Source of the DNA: Agromyces sp. G08B096
Lineage (GTDB): Bacteria; Actinomycetota; Actinomycetes; Actinomycetales; Microbacteriaceae
DNA: 64,000 nt
Direction of reading: 5' to 3'
NCBI RefSeq assembly: GCF_040267705.1
Contig: NZ_CP158374.1
Coordinates: 992,001-1,056,000 of the forward strand
Shown: piece by piece, positions 25,264 to 35,015 of the stretch
Layout: every line of letters begins with the position of its first letter
Position numbering within the stretch: position 1 is the stretch's first letter
Made by a program: the position numbers and the translations under genes
The notes under the pieces: model-generated
Database searches by the model: none
What the model was told of the DNA's origin: nothing
The model's input: the letters and a program-made list of their open reading frames with translations, nothing else

Positions 25264-27431
25264 CGCCGCTTCCCCGGTCGCGTGCGCTGGGCGATCTGCT
25301 GCATGAGCCGATTCTGCAGGTCGTCGAGCGGATGCCCCGACTCATCGACCGAGTGGCGCGTCCACGTGCCGTCGCCCTCGAGGTGCCACGAGCTCGTGCG
25401 CTCGTCGAGCGCCTGGTCGAACAACCCGTCGATCTCGGCGAGATGGTCGGGATCGGTGAGGCGGACGAGCGCCTCGACCCGCCGGTCGAGGTTGCGGTGC
25501 ATCATGTCGGCCGAACCGATGTAGACCTGGGGGTCGCCGTCGCCGGCGAACGAGAAGATCCGCGAGTGCTCCAGGTAGCGGCCGAGGATGGAGCGGACGC
25601 GGATGTGCTCGCTGAGCCCTGGGATGCCGGGGCGGAGGCTGCAGATGCCGCGCACCCAGATGTCCACCGGCACGCCCGCGTTCGACGCGCGGTACAGCGC
25701 GTCGATGATCGCCTCGTCGACCATCGAGTTGACCTTGATGCGGATCCGGGCGGGCTTGCCGGCCTCGGCATTGCGGGTCTCGGCGGCGATGAGCTTCAGC
25801 AGGCCCTTGCGGAGGTGCAGGGGAGCGACGAGCAGCCGCTTGAACTTCTTCTCGATCGCATAGCCCGAGAGCTCGTTGAAGAGGCGCGTGAGGTCTTTGC
25901 CGACCTGGTCGTCGGCCGTGAGCAGGCCGAGGTCTTCGTAGATGCGGCTGGTCTTCGGGTTGTAGTTGCCCGTGCCGATGTGGCTGTAATGGCGGAGCTT
26001 GCCCTGCTCCTGCCGGATCACGAGCGCGAGCTTGCAGTGCGTCTTCAGTCCGACGAGCCCGTAGACGACGTGCACGCCCGCGCGCTCGAGCTTCCGCGCC
26101 CAGGTGATGTTGTTCTGCTCGTCGAACCTCGCCTTGATCTCGACGAGTGCGAGGACCTGCTTGCCCGCCTCGGCGGCGTCGATGAGGGCTTCGACGATGG
26201 GGCTGTCGCCGGAGGTGCGGTAGAGCGTCTGCTTGATCGCCAGCACGTTCGGGTCTGCCGCAGCCTGCTCGAGGAAGGCCTGCACACTCGTCGCGAACGA
26301 CTCGTAGGGGTGGTGGAGCAGCACGTCCTTGCGGGAGACGGCGTCGAAGATGTCGGCCGTGCGGTTCGGCTCGGACGGCAGGAGCTGCGCGTTCGTCGCC
26401 GGCACGTGGGTGGGGTAGTGCAGCTCGGGGCGGTCGATCCTCGCGAGGTCGAACAGCCCGCCGAGGTCGAGCGGCGCGGGCAGGCGGAACACCTCCTGGT
26501 GGGAGATGTCGAGCTCGCGGACGAGGAGATCGAGCGTGACGTCGTCCATGTCGTCGCTCACCTCGAGCCGGATCGGCGGGCCGAAGCGGCGGCGCAGCAG
26601 CTCCTTCTCGAGCGCCTTGATGAGGTTCTCGGTCTCGTCCTCCTCGATCTCGACGTCCTCGTTGCGCGTCACCCGGAAGACGTGGTGCTCGAGCACCTCC
26701 ATGCCGGGGAAGAGGTCGCCGAGGTGGTTGGCGATCAGCTCCTCGAGGGCGATGTACCTGGCGTCGTCGGCACGTTCGCTGTCGCTCACCGGGACGAACC
26801 GGGGCAGCATCTGCGGCACTTTGACGCGGGCGAACTCGAGTCGTCCGGTGCGGCTGTTGCGCACCCGCACGGACAGGTTCAGCGAGAGGCCGGAGATGTA
26901 GGGGAACGGGTGCGCCGGGTCGACCGCGAGCGGCATCAGCACCGGGAAGATCTGCTGGGCGAAGAAGCCGCGGAGGTGCTCGCGCTCGGCCTCGCCGAGC
27001 TCCGACCACGACACCACATGGATGCCGGCCTCGGCGAGGGCGGGCTTCACGAGCTCCTGGTAGACCGCGGCGTGCCGCTCCTGCAGCTCGTGCGCCGCGC
27101 GCGAGATGTCGGCGAGGACGTCGGTCGGGGCGCGGCCGACGTTCGTCGGCACCGCGAGGCCGGTGACGATGCGGCGCTTGAGCCCGGCGACCCGCACCAT
27201 GAAGAACTCGTCGAGGTTCGAGGCGAAGATCGCGAGGAAGTTGGCCCGTTCGAGGACGGGAAGGCGCGGGTCCTCGGCGAGCTCCAGCACGCGCTGGTTG
27301 AAGGCGAGCCAGCTGAGCTCGCGGTCGAGGTAGCGCTCGGCGGGCAGCTCGGGCGCGCCCTCGACGTCGAAGGGCTCGAAGTCGTCGTCGAAGTCGCTGG
27401 CCGTGCGATCGTCGTCGAGGGTGTCCGTCAT
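25260..27431 (-). CDS. ppk: Polyphosphate kinase (RNA degradosome-type)
   Basis: PPK1 reversibly polymerises ATP gamma-phosphate into polyphosphate. The 723-residue protein has all four PPK1 domains: [20 protein letters not shown] at the N terminus, [20 protein letters not shown], and [20 protein letters not shown] with the phospho-accepting His. The length is standard. AGGGG directly abuts the ATG at 27431, and a CATGAT -10-like box 6 bases upstream could make it leaderless. It forms an operon with mutT1. Confidence 0.95.
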   Translation of the reverse strand: MTDTLDDDRTASDFDDDFEPFDVEGAPELPAERYLDRELSWLAFNQRVLELAEDPRLPVLERANFLAIFASNLDEFFMVRVAGLKRRIVTGLAVPTNVGRAPTDVLADISRAAHELQERHAAVYQELVKPALAEAGIHVVSWSELGEAEREHLRGFFAQQIFPVLMPLAVDPAHPFPYISGLSLNLSVRVRNSRTGRLEFARVKVPQMLPRFVPVSDSERADDARYIALEELIANHLGDLFPGMEVLEHHVFRVTRNEDVEIEEDETENLIKALEKELLRRRFGPPIRLEVSDDMDDVTLDLLVRELDISHQEVFRLPAPLDLGGLFDLARIDRPELHYPTHVPATNAQLLPSEPNRTADIFDAVSRKDVLLHHPYESFATSVQAFLEQAAADPNVLAIKQTLYRTSGDSPIVEALIDAAEAGKQVLALVEIKARFDEQNNITWARKLERAGVHVVYGLVGLKTHCKLALVIRQEQGKLRHYSHIGTGNYNPKTSRIYEDLGLLTADDQVGKDLTRLFNELSGYAIEKKFKRLLVAPLHLRKGLLKLIAAETRNAEAGKPARIRIKVNSMVDEAIIDALYRASNAGVPVDIWVRGICSLRPGIPGLSEHIRVRSILGRYLEHSRIFSFAGDGDPQVYIGSADMMHRNLDRRVEALVRLTDPDHLAEIDGLFDQALDERTSSWHLEGDGTWTRHSVDESGHPLDDLQNRLMQQIAQRTRPGKRR

Positions 27432-27518
27432 CCCCTCATCATGCCACCGGGCTGCGACGCGCCGGTTGCGCGCGGGTCAACGACGGATGACGCGTCCCGC
27501 GAGCGCGCGGGCGCTCGG

Positions 27519-28202
27519 TCAGGGCGCGACGGGCGCGCCCTCCTCCTCCTCGTGGACGTTGAACCGGTACCCGACGTTGCGGACGGTGCCGATGAGGCCG
27601 TCGAGGTCACCGAGCTTCGCCCGGAGCCGACGCACGTGCACGTCGACGGTGCGGGTGCCGCCGAAGTAGTCGTACCCCCACACCTCGCTGAGCAGCTGCT
27701 CCCGCGTGAACACGCGGGACGGGTGCGCGGCGAGGAAGCGGAGCAGCTCGAACTCCTTGTACGTCAGGTCGAGCGGTCGGCCGTGCACCTTCGCGGAATA
27801 GCTCGCCTCGTCGATGACGACCCCGGAGGTCTGGATGCGCTCGGAGGGGGCGGCAGACTGGGCGCGCCCGATCGCGAGGCGGATGCGGGCGTCGATCTCC
27901 GCGGGCCCCGCGCCCTCGAGCACGACGTCGTCGACGCCCCAATCGGGCGTGACCGCCGCGAGCCCGCCCTCGGTCACGATGAGCAGCAGCGGCGCGGACA
28001 GACCGGTCGTGCGGAGGATCTGGGCGAGTGCCTTGGCGGCGGCGAGGTTGGTGCGCGCGTCGAGCATGACGAGGTCGGACTCGGGCGCGCGCACGAGCTG
28101 CTCGGGCGACGCGGGGATCACCCGCGTTCGATGAGTCAGGAGCGACAGAGCCGGGAGGACGTCTTCGTCGGCCGCCGGCGACAGGATCAGCAGCTGCGCC
28201 AC
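27519..28202 (-). CDS. glnR: GlnR-type OmpR-family response regulator (nitrogen regulator)
   Basis: The 227-residue protein has an atypical receiver domain (residues 1-120) with VMLDAR (D48) and [20 protein letters not shown], a stretch closely resembling Streptomyces GlnR. A winged helix follows with [20 protein letters not shown] and [17 protein letters not shown]. GlnR controls ammonium assimilation genes and is not paired with a kinase; none is adjacent here. The GTG at 28202 was chosen because GGAGG lies 6 bases upstream. It lies just upstream of ppk, so nitrogen and phosphate control sit together. Confidence 0.88.
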   Translation of the reverse strand: MAQLLILSPAADEDVLPALSLLTHRTRVIPASPEQLVRAPESDLVMLDARTNLAAAKALAQILRTTGLSAPLLLIVTEGGLAAVTPDWGVDDVVLEGAGPAEIDARIRLAIGRAQSAAPSERIQTSGVVIDEASYSAKVHGRPLDLTYKEFELLRFLAAHPSRVFTREQLLSEVWGYDYFGGTRTVDVHVRRLRAKLGDLDGLIGTVRNVGYRFNVHEEEEGAPVAP

Positions 28203-28280
28203 GCACACCCTCCAGTAGTAAGGTGCGGTCAATACTACGGGACGCCGGACGCTGGGTGACGCGCCCGGAAACGGGGAGTG

Positions 28281-28595
28281 ATGGACACGAGTTCGACGAG
28301 CGCGCGCGGGGGCCGGACGGCGGTGGCGGTGGCCTGGGCGGTCGCCGCGGCCGGCTCGATCGCGGTCGTCGCCGGCGCGGCGGCCGGCGCCGCCTGGGTC
28401 ACGGATGCCTCGCCGCTCGGCCGGTTCGGAGCGCTCGGCGTGGTCTTCGCGCTGGCGGTGCTCACGGCGCTCGTCGCGCAGCTCGCGACGAGGCGGCCGG
28501 AAGGCTTCGTCGCGCGGGCCAGCTGGGCGGTGGCCGGGGCCGCGGTGGTCGTCGCGCTCGCCGCAGCGGTGCTCGCCGCGACGCCCGCCGGCTGA
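28281..28595 (+). CDS. Small hydrophobic membrane protein, unknown function
   Basis: About 104 residues with three likely membrane segments: [40 protein letters not shown] and [20 protein letters not shown]. No domain is recognised. The ATG at 28281 is preceded by GGGGAG; a GTG three bases earlier is an alternative. It is divergent from glnR and followed after 24 bases by the microprotein gene. Confidence 0.65.
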   Translation: MDTSSTSARGGRTAVAVAWAVAAAGSIAVVAGAAAGAAWVTDASPLGRFGALGVVFALAVLTALVAQLATRRPEGFVARASWAVAGAAVVVALAAAVLAATPAG

Positions 28596-28607
28596 GCGGA
28601 CGCGGGG

Positions 28608-28613
28608 TAGACT
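28608..28613 (+). promoter_or_regulatory. -10 box for a leaderless microprotein gene
   Basis: TAGACT lies 6 bases before the ATG at 28620, so transcription would start at or next to the ATG. No ribosome site is present. Confidence 0.55.
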
Positions 28614-28619
28614 CGCAGC

Positions 28620-28736
28620 ATGTCTGAGCTGCTCGCCCTCGAACTCCTCTTCATCGGACTGCTCGGCCTCGCGACGCTCGCGATCGCCTGGATCTCCGGC
28701 GTCGTGGTCTACAAGCTCTTCAAGGGCCAGCGCTAA
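28620..28736 (+). CDS. 38-residue single-span membrane microprotein
   Basis: ATG to TAA encodes 38 residues. [16 protein letters not shown] and [18 protein letters not shown] make a hydrophobic helix of about 28 residues, ending in the basic tail KLFKGQR. This composition and the leaderless promoter (TAGACT at 28608-28613) argue that it is a real membrane peptide and not chance. It lies 20 bases before the FABP-like gene. Function unknown. Confidence 0.65.
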   Translation: MSELLALELLFIGLLGLATLAIAWISGVVVYKLFKGQR

Positions 28737-28756
28737 GCGCTGATGCAGGCGTGGCG

Positions 28757-29365
28757 ATGATCGAGCTGCCCGTCGACCTTCCGGCCGAGCTCGTGCCGCT
28801 CTCCTGGCTCATCGGCGTGTGGGAGGGGTCGGGCGTCATCGACTACCAGGTCGGCGAGGGCAAGGTCACCCGCGAGTTCGGTCAGCGGGTGAGCTTCAGC
28901 CACGACGGGCTGCCGCACCTGAACTACACCTCCTACACCTGGCTCTTCCCCGAGGAGGAGGGCGGTGAGCCCACGCCGCTCGCGACCGAGACCGGGTACT
29001 GGCGGCTCGCGCGGGCGCTCGGCGAGGGCGATCAGGGGCCGGCGCTGCTGCCGGCCTCGGGCGAGCCCCGCTTCGCGACGGCCGAGCAGGTCGAGTCGCT
29101 GCGCAACGCCGACGGCGGGTTCGACCTCGATGTGTCGATCGCTCATCCGGCCGGCATCCTCGAGCTGTATCTCGGGCAGGTGAAGGGCCCGCGCATCGAT
29201 CTCGCGACCGACGCGGTGATCCGTTCGGCGGGCGCGCAGGAGTACTCGGCGGCGACCCGGCTGTACGGCCTCGTCGAGGGGCACCTGCTCTGGGCGTGGG
29301 ACATCGCGGCCCTGGGTCAGGAGCTGCGCACCCACGCTTCGGCCCGGCTGGCGAAGGCCGACTGA
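28757..29365 (+). CDS. FABP/nitrobindin-like heme-binding beta-barrel protein (DUF1794)
   Basis: About 202 residues. The family motif GxWxGxG appears as LIGVWEGSG near residue 20, and [26 protein letters not shown] and [20 protein letters not shown] outline the ten-stranded barrel. Nitrobindins bind ferric heme and handle nitric oxide or peroxynitrite; a C-terminal His-type ligand is usual but was not verified here. ATG 28757 has GCAGG 7 bases upstream; GTG 28751 is an alternative. Its stop overlaps the next start by one base (TGATG). Confidence 0.83.
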   Translation: MIELPVDLPAELVPLSWLIGVWEGSGVIDYQVGEGKVTREFGQRVSFSHDGLPHLNYTSYTWLFPEEEGGEPTPLATETGYWRLARALGEGDQGPALLPASGEPRFATAEQVESLRNADGGFDLDVSIAHPAGILELYLGQVKGPRIDLATDAVIRSAGAQEYSAATRLYGLVEGHLLWAWDIAALGQELRTHASARLAKAD

Positions 29366-30513
29366 TGACGTCCCCGTTCCTCTCGCTGCCCGGCGCCGTC
29401 CCCGCGGAGGGTGTCGACGACGGCGTCGCGGGCCACTACGGCAACCCGATCATCGAGCAGCGACGCCTCGAGCAGGGCCGGGCCGTCGTCGACCTGTCCG
29501 ATCGCGGCGTCGTCACCGTGACGGGGCCCGACCGGCTGAGCTGGCTGCACTCGATGGCGAGCCAGGCGCTCGCCCGGCTCGCTCCCGGCGAGTCGGCCGA
29601 AGCCCTGCTCCTCGACGCCAACGGCCACATCGAGCACGTCGCACACGTGCTCGACGACGGCGTCACCACCTGGCTGGTCGTCGAAGGCGCCGAGGCCGCA
29701 CCGCTCGCGGCATTCCTCGACCGCATGCGGTTCATGCTCCGGGTCGAGGTCGCCGACGTCTCGGCCGAGTGGGCCGTCATCGCGGCGATGGACGAGGCGG
29801 CGCTCGATGCGGCCGTGCCGGCCGCCGCCCCGGCGGGGGTCGCCCTCGACTGGGCGGACCCGTGGCGGGAGGCATCCGGGTACCAGTACTCGCACGAGGC
29901 GCGGCATCCCGCCGAAGCGTGGACGTGGATCGAGCGGGTCGTGCCGCGCACGGCGCTCGCCGACGCGGCGCAGGCCGTCGCGGCCGGGCGGATCGAGGCG
30001 GCCGGATCGCTGGCCGCCGAGGCGCTGCGCATCGCCGCGTGGCGACCCCGGTTCGCGACCGAGGTCGACGAGAAGGCGATCCCGCACGAGCTCGACTGGC
30101 TGCGGAGCGCGGTCGACCTCGGCAAGGGCTGCTACAAGGGGCAGGAGACCGTCGCCAAGGTGCTGAACCTCGGGCGCCCGCCGCGCCGACTCGTGCTGCT
30201 GCACCTCGACGGCAGCGACACGGTGCTGCCCACGGCCGGCGAGCCCGTCGTCGGAGAGAAGACCAGACCCGAGCCCGAGCCGGGCGCGGAGCCCGAGCGC
30301 CGCACCGTCGGCCGCATCACCTCGAGCGCGCTGCACCACGAGCTCGGGCCGATCGCGCTCGCCGTGATCAAACGCGCGGTGCCGGCCGACCTGCCGCTCA
30401 TCGTCGAGAGCCACGGCATCGACGTCGCGGCCGCGCAGGTCGAGATCGTCCCGGCCGACGCCGGCGCCGCGGTCGACGTGCCGCGACTGCCGCGCCTCGG
30501 CGTGCGGCACTGA
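29365..30513 (+). CDS. ygfZ: YgfZ/GcvT-type folate-binding protein
   Basis: The 382-residue protein has the YgfZ signature KGCYKGQE near residues 254-261, whose Cys is essential in the family, and an N-terminal GcvT-like domain (VVTVTGPDRLSWLHSMASQA). YgfZ proteins help assemble or repair iron-sulfur clusters using tetrahydrofolate. It is translationally coupled to the nitrobindin-like gene, a pairing that is common in actinobacteria. Confidence 0.88.
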   Translation: MTSPFLSLPGAVPAEGVDDGVAGHYGNPIIEQRRLEQGRAVVDLSDRGVVTVTGPDRLSWLHSMASQALARLAPGESAEALLLDANGHIEHVAHVLDDGVTTWLVVEGAEAAPLAAFLDRMRFMLRVEVADVSAEWAVIAAMDEAALDAAVPAAAPAGVALDWADPWREASGYQYSHEARHPAEAWTWIERVVPRTALADAAQAVAAGRIEAAGSLAAEALRIAAWRPRFATEVDEKAIPHELDWLRSAVDLGKGCYKGQETVAKVLNLGRPPRRLVLLHLDGSDTVLPTAGEPVVGEKTRPEPEPGAEPERRTVGRITSSALHHELGPIALAVIKRAVPADLPLIVESHGIDVAAAQVEIVPADAGAAVDVPRLPRLGVRH

Positions 30514-30552
30514 GCTCCGCCCCTCGCCACCGGCCGGCGGTTCGCGTGCGGC

Positions 30553-31362
30553 TCAGCGCGGCGCGACCGCGTCCCAGTCGACGGTGAGCTCGCCGAGCCG
30601 CCACCGCCGCACGCCGTCGCGGACGGGCCAGCCCTCGTCGCGCAGGGTGCGCGCCACCCGGATGAACCGCTGACTCGGCCCATGCACCGACCACGGCGCG
30701 TGCACCCGCCACGCGCGATCGAGGGCGGTCAGCAGCTCGTGCACACGTTCGCCCGGCACGTTGCGATGGATGAGCGCCTTCGGCAGCCGCTCGGCGACGA
30801 TCGACGGCTGCTCGAGCGCGGTGAGCCGCAGACTGAGCGTGAACGTCGCCGGCCCGGATGCCCCGAGCCCGACCCAGCTCGCGACGCGGCCGAGCTCGTC
30901 GCAGGTGCCTTCGACGACGAGGCCGTCGGGCGCGATGCGGGAGGTGAGCCGGCCCCAGGCGGCGGCGACCTCGGCCTCGTCGTACTGGCGCAGCACGTTG
31001 AACGCGCGGATCACGGCGGGGCGCCGGCCCTCCGGCGTCGGCACCTCGAACCCGCCGAGGGCGAATGAGACGTCGAGGTCGGGCGGGAACGCCGACCGGC
31101 CGGCGCGCAGAGCCTCGAGCTGCGCAGTCGCGGTGCGCACGCGTGCCGGATCGATCTCGAGTCCGAGCACCTCGACGTCGGGCCGTGCGCGTCGCAGCCT
31201 TGTCGCGAGCTCGAACGCGGTCACGCCGCTCGCGCCGTACCCGAGGTCGACCACGAGCGGGTCGGAAGCCCGGCGCAACTGGGGCTGCACCGCGATCCAC
31301 CGATCGACGCGGCGCAGGCGGTTGGTGTTCGTGGTGCCTCGCGTGACGGTTCCGACGGGCAT
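30553..31362 (-). CDS. Class I SAM-dependent methyltransferase-like protein
   Basis: The 269-residue protein has a Rossmann start VVDLGYGASGVTAFELATRL near residue 38 and VEVLGLEIDPARVRTATAQL, which form SAM-binding motifs I and II (GYGASG replaces the usual GxGxG). The substrate is unknown. The ATG at 31362 is separated by only 33 bases from the divergent gpmA start. It is convergent with ygfZ. Confidence 0.72.
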   Translation of the reverse strand: MPVGTVTRGTTNTNRLRRVDRWIAVQPQLRRASDPLVVDLGYGASGVTAFELATRLRRARPDVEVLGLEIDPARVRTATAQLEALRAGRSAFPPDLDVSFALGGFEVPTPEGRRPAVIRAFNVLRQYDEAEVAAAWGRLTSRIAPDGLVVEGTCDELGRVASWVGLGASGPATFTLSLRLTALEQPSIVAERLPKALIHRNVPGERVHELLTALDRAWRVHAPWSVHGPSQRFIRVARTLRDEGWPVRDGVRRWRLGELTVDWDAVAPR

Positions 31363-31395
31363 GGCCCCCAGTCTCGCAGGCCATAGGCTGGTCGC

Positions 31396-32142
31396 ATGCC
31401 TCACACCCTCGTGCTGCTGCGCCATGGCAACAGCGAATGGAACCAGAAGAACCTCTTCACCGGCTGGGTCGACGTGCGGCTCAGCGAGCAGGGCCGCGCC
31501 GAGGCCAAGCGCGCGGGCGAGCTGCTCGTCGAGAAGCAGGTGCTGCCCGACGTGCTCCACACCTCGGTGCTGACGCGCGCCATCCAGACGGCCGACCTCG
31601 CGCTCGAGGAGGCCGACCGGCTGTGGATCGACGTCCGTCGGTCGTGGCGGCTGAACGAGCGCCACTACGGCGCGCTGCAGGGGCTCGACAAGGCCGAGAC
31701 GCTCGAGAAGTACGGGCCCGAGCAGTTCCAGCTGTGGCGTCGCTCGTTCGACGTGCCCCCGCCCCCGCTCGACGACGACGCCGAGTACTCGCAGGTCGGC
31801 GACCCGCGCTACGCGACCCTCACCGACGACGAGCTGCCCCGCACCGAGTGCCTGAAAGACGTCATCGCGCGCATGCTGCCGTACTGGGAGGAGGGCATCG
31901 TCCCCGACCTCGCCGCCGGCAAGACGGTCCTCGTCACGGCGCACGGCAACTCGCTGCGCGCGCTCGTGAAGCACCTCGAGGGCATCAGCGACGAAGACAT
32001 CGCCGAGCTCAACATCCCCACCGGCATCCCGCTCGTCTACGAGCTCGGCGACGACTTCATGCCCACGAAGCCCGGCGAGTACCTCGACCCGGAGGCCGCC
32101 GCCGCGGGCGCCGCTGCGGTCGCCGCGCAGGGCAAGAAGTAG
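31396..32142 (+). CDS. gpmA: 2,3-bisphosphoglycerate-dependent phosphoglycerate mutase
   Basis: GpmA converts 3-phosphoglycerate to 2-phosphoglycerate in glycolysis. The 248-residue protein has the phosphohistidine motif [20 protein letters not shown] at the N terminus, [20 protein letters not shown], and [19 protein letters not shown] with the second catalytic His. ATG 31396 lies 6 bases after TAGGCT (31384-31389), a leaderless layout. The mRNA ends at the strong hairpin at 32170-32202. Confidence 0.97.
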   Translation: MPHTLVLLRHGNSEWNQKNLFTGWVDVRLSEQGRAEAKRAGELLVEKQVLPDVLHTSVLTRAIQTADLALEEADRLWIDVRRSWRLNERHYGALQGLDKAETLEKYGPEQFQLWRRSFDVPPPPLDDDAEYSQVGDPRYATLTDDELPRTECLKDVIARMLPYWEEGIVPDLAAGKTVLVTAHGNSLRALVKHLEGISDEDIAELNIPTGIPLVYELGDDFMPTKPGEYLDPEAAAAGAAAVAAQGKK

Positions 32143-32169
32143 CCGCCCGCACCACGCGCGAACGGACGA

Positions 32170-32202
32170 CGAAGGGCCCGGCGGTGTTCGCCGGGCCCTT
32201 CG
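32170..32202. terminator. Bidirectional terminator between gpmA and phoU
   Basis: CGAAGGGCCCGGCG (32170-32183) pairs perfectly with CGCCGGGCCCTTCG (32189-32202) around a 5-base loop. It lies between convergent genes and can stop both. Confidence 0.85.
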
Positions 32203-32224
32203 CCATGTCTCGTCGTGGCGGCGT

Positions 32225-32875
32225 CTACTGCTCCGGCACCCAGTCGCCGGTTGCGAGGTACTGCACCTTCTTGGCGATGGAGACCGCGTGGTCGGCGAAC
32301 CGCTCGTGGTACCGGCTCGCGAGGGTCGCGTCGACGGTGTCGATCGCCTCGCCCTTCCAGGTCTCGCCGAGCACCTTGTCGAAGACGCTGAGGTGCAGCG
32401 CGTCGATCTTGTCGTCCTCGTTGCGGATCTCCTCGGCGAGCTTGACGTCCTCGTTGCGCAGCAGCTCGGCGAGCTTGCGGGCGATCTCGACGTCGAGCCG
32501 GCCCATCTCCGCGAACGTCGACCGCAGCGACTTCGGCACGACCTTGTCGGGGAACCGGTAGCGGGCGAGCTGGGCGATGTGGGTCGACATGTCGCCCATG
32601 CGCTCGAGCGACGCGCTCACCCGGAGGGCGGACACCACGATGCGGAGGTCCCGGGCGACCGGCTGCTGCCGCGCGAGGATGGTGATGGCGAGCTCGTCGA
32701 GCGCGACGGTCGCCTGGTCGATGCGGGGGTCCTCGGCGATGACCTCCTCGGCGAGGCTCACGTCGGACTCGTTGAACGCCCGGGTCGCCTTGTCGATCGA
32801 TTCGGCGACGAGGCCGGCGATCTCGACCAGGCCGTCCTGCACCTCCCGCAGTTCCTGCTGGAACACCTCACGCAT
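32225..32875 (-). CDS. phoU: Phosphate signalling protein PhoU
   Basis: PhoU restrains the phosphate sensor kinase and the Pst importer when phosphate is ample. The 216-residue all-helical protein has two PhoU repeats with the metal-binding-type motifs ASLERMGDMSTHIAQLAR and ASRYHERFADHAVSIAKKV. ATG 32875 starts MREVFQQELREVQ; upstream open frame is not supported. It is divergent from senX3-regX3, with a PHO-box-like pair in the shared region. Confidence 0.95.
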   Translation of the reverse strand: MREVFQQELREVQDGLVEIAGLVAESIDKATRAFNESDVSLAEEVIAEDPRIDQATVALDELAITILARQQPVARDLRIVVSALRVSASLERMGDMSTHIAQLARYRFPDKVVPKSLRSTFAEMGRLDVEIARKLAELLRNEDVKLAEEIRNEDDKIDALHLSVFDKVLGETWKGEAIDTVDATLASRYHERFADHAVSIAKKVQYLATGDWVPEQ

Positions 32876-32960
32876 GTACGAACCCCTTGATCTCCACCGC
32901 CCGCGCGACGCGCGCGGGCGCACCGGTTCCCTCCGGCCCCGGTCATCCTCCCGGCGGCGG

Positions 32961-32988
32961 GTGAACAGCAGGTGCCGCGAACCTGAAC
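32961..32988. promoter_or_regulatory. PHO box-like repeats between phoU and senX3
   Basis: GTGAAC (32961-32966) and CTGAAC (32983-32988) have starts 22 bases apart, i.e. two 11-base steps, with a degenerate unit between them. This matches the spacing of the triple repeat before pstS and suggests autoregulation by RegX3. Confidence 0.5.
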
Positions 32989-33059
32989 ACTTCCTAACGT
33001 AGCGCCGTACGGGGCCATCCGGGCCGTGCGGCCCTTCACGTCTCGTTATCGTGGTGCAC

Positions 33060-34286
33060 ATGGAGTCCACCTGGCTGGTGCTCGCCGCCCTGGCCTTCGG
33101 CGTCTTCCTCGGCGCCGCGTTCATGATCGTGCTGCACGTCGCGGAGCGCCGCGGGAACGCCGCCGCGCGCGTCGTCGCCCCCACGATCCCCGACGGCGTG
33201 GGCCAGGTGCTCGACGTGCTCGAGTCGGCCGGGATCGTCCTCGATCCCTCGAACAACGTGCTCCGCGCCTCGCCGGGCGCCCTCTCCATGGGTCTCGTGC
33301 GCGACCAGTCGCTCGTGCACGCGGAGTTCGCCGACCTCGTCGCCGGCGTCCGGCGCACCGGGGAGCCCGCCGACGCCGAGGTGATCGTGCCGAGGGGCCC
33401 GTTCGGCCAGGCCCAGCTGCGCCTTCGCGTGCGCGCCGCGCGGCTCGGCACGAGGTTCGTGCTGCTGCTCGCCGAGGACCGCACCGAGGCGCACCGGCTC
33501 GACGAGGTGCGCCGCGACTTCGTGGCGAACATCAGCCACGAGCTGAAGACGCCGATCGCGTCGGTGAGCCTGCTCGCCGAGGCGATCGACATGGCGGCCG
33601 AGGAGCCCGAGCAGGTGCGCCGGTTCGCGAACCGGCTCAGCGTCGAGTCGGCGAGGCTCGCCCACATCACGAACGAGGTGATCGAGCTCTCGCGTCTGCA
33701 GGCGCAGGACGCGCTGCGACCCGATGAGCTCGTCGACGTCGACGACGCATGCCGGGCCGCCGTCGAGCAGAACCGCGTCGTCGCGGCGAGCAAGGGCATC
33801 GAGGTCGCGGTGCGCGCCAAGAGCGGCGCGCAGGTCTGGGGCGACCGCTCGCTCATGGTCGTCGCCGTGCACAACCTCGTGGCCAACGCGATCGCGTACT
33901 CGAACGAGGGCGGCCGGGTCGGCGTGGGCGTGCGCGTCGACGGCGCGATCGTCGAGATCGCGGTCACCGATCAGGGCATCGGCATCGCCGAGGAGGACCT
34001 CGATCGCGTGTTCGAGCGGTTCTACCGGGTCGACCAGGCCCGGTCGCGCAACACCGGCGGCAGCGGACTCGGCCTCTCCATCGTGAAGCACACGGTGCAG
34101 AACCTCGGCGGCGAGGTGCGCGTCTGGTCGCGCCCCGGCCGAGGAGCCACGTTCACGATCCGGCTTCCGATCGCCGAGCAGGGCGAGGCGATCCAGACGG
34201 ATGCCTCCGGCTCCGCCGACGAGGCATCCACTTATGACGACCATGCGGCCGCACCGGCCGCCGCCCCCGGAGGAGCATCCGCGTGA
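33060..34286 (+). CDS. senX3: Phosphate-responsive sensor histidine kinase SenX3
   Basis: The 408-residue kinase has a membrane anchor at residues 4-27, a PAS-like region (45-140), H-box FVANISHELKTP with H160, and HATPase motifs VAVHNLVANAIAYSNEGG, VTDQGIGI and GGSGLGLSIVKHTVQNLGG. SenX3 phosphorylates RegX3 when phosphate is scarce. ATG 33060 lies 7 bases after TATCGT (33047-33052), suggesting a leaderless transcript. The stop overlaps the regX3 start (GTGA). Confidence 0.93.
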   Translation: MESTWLVLAALAFGVFLGAAFMIVLHVAERRGNAAARVVAPTIPDGVGQVLDVLESAGIVLDPSNNVLRASPGALSMGLVRDQSLVHAEFADLVAGVRRTGEPADAEVIVPRGPFGQAQLRLRVRAARLGTRFVLLLAEDRTEAHRLDEVRRDFVANISHELKTPIASVSLLAEAIDMAAEEPEQVRRFANRLSVESARLAHITNEVIELSRLQAQDALRPDELVDVDDACRAAVEQNRVVAASKGIEVAVRAKSGAQVWGDRSLMVVAVHNLVANAIAYSNEGGRVGVGVRVDGAIVEIAVTDQGIGIAEEDLDRVFERFYRVDQARSRNTGGSGLGLSIVKHTVQNLGGEVRVWSRPGRGATFTIRLPIAEQGEAIQTDASGSADEASTYDDHAAAPAAAPGGASA

Positions 34287-34963
34287 CCCGAATCCTGCTC
34301 GTCGAAGACGAGGCCGCCCTGAGCGAGCCGCTCGCGTTCCTGCTGGAGCGGGAGGGGTACGAGGTGGAGGTCGCCGCCGACGGCCGCGACGCGGTCGCCG
34401 CGTTCGACCGCGCGGGCGCCGACCTGGTGCTGCTCGACCTCATGCTGCCCGGCCTGCCCGGCACGGAGGTGTGCCGCGAGATCCGGAACCGGTCGAGCGT
34501 GCCGATCATCATGCTGACCGCGAAGGACTCCGAGATCGACATCGTCGTGGGCCTCGAGCTGGGCGCCGACGACTACGTCACGAAGCCGTACTCGACGCGC
34601 GAGCTGCTGGCCCGCATCCGTGCGGTGCTCCGGCGCCGGGTGGAGGCGCTCGACTTCGACGAGTCGGTGCTGGAGGGCGGCCGGGTGCGGATGGACGTCG
34701 ACCGGCACACGGTCGAGGTCGACGGGGCGGCGGTGCAGATGCCGCTGAAGGAATTCGAGTTGCTCGAGCTGCTCATGCGCAATCCGGGCCGGGTGCTGAC
34801 CCGCGGTCAGCTGATCGATCGCGTGTGGGGCTCGGACTACTTCGGCGACACCAAGACCCTCGACGTGCACATCAAGCGCATCCGCTCGAAGATCGAAGAG
34901 GTGCCGTCGGAGCCCGTGCAGCTCGTGACCGTCCGCGGCCTCGGCTACCGGTTCGAGGCGTAG
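34283..34963 (+). CDS. regX3: Response regulator RegX3
   Basis: The 226-residue OmpR-family regulator has a receiver domain with acidic pocket VEDE, phospho-acceptor D52 (LLDLMLPG) and Lys in VTKPYSTRELLARI. The winged helix has MPLKEFELLELLMRNPGRVL and TLDVHIKRIRSKIEE. It binds PHO boxes and activates pst genes under phosphate limitation. The GTG at 34283 overlaps the senX3 stop. Confidence 0.95.
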   Translation: MTRILLVEDEAALSEPLAFLLEREGYEVEVAADGRDAVAAFDRAGADLVLLDLMLPGLPGTEVCREIRNRSSVPIIMLTAKDSEIDIVVGLELGADDYVTKPYSTRELLARIRAVLRRRVEALDFDESVLEGGRVRMDVDRHTVEVDGAAVQMPLKEFELLELLMRNPGRVLTRGQLIDRVWGSDYFGDTKTLDVHIKRIRSKIEEVPSEPVQLVTVRGLGYRFEA

Positions 34964-35015
34964 CGCGAGCGGACCGCCGATCCGCGGCAGGCCGCCGCCG
35001 CGGCGCGGGCCGCCG

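Noticed and set aside
25332-28259. 975-codon open frame on the plus strand opposite ppk and glnR
   Set aside because: Long antisense frames are common at this GC content; the minus-strand genes have clear PPK and GlnR motifs, and the plus-strand product is Arg/Val/Glu-rich without a domain.
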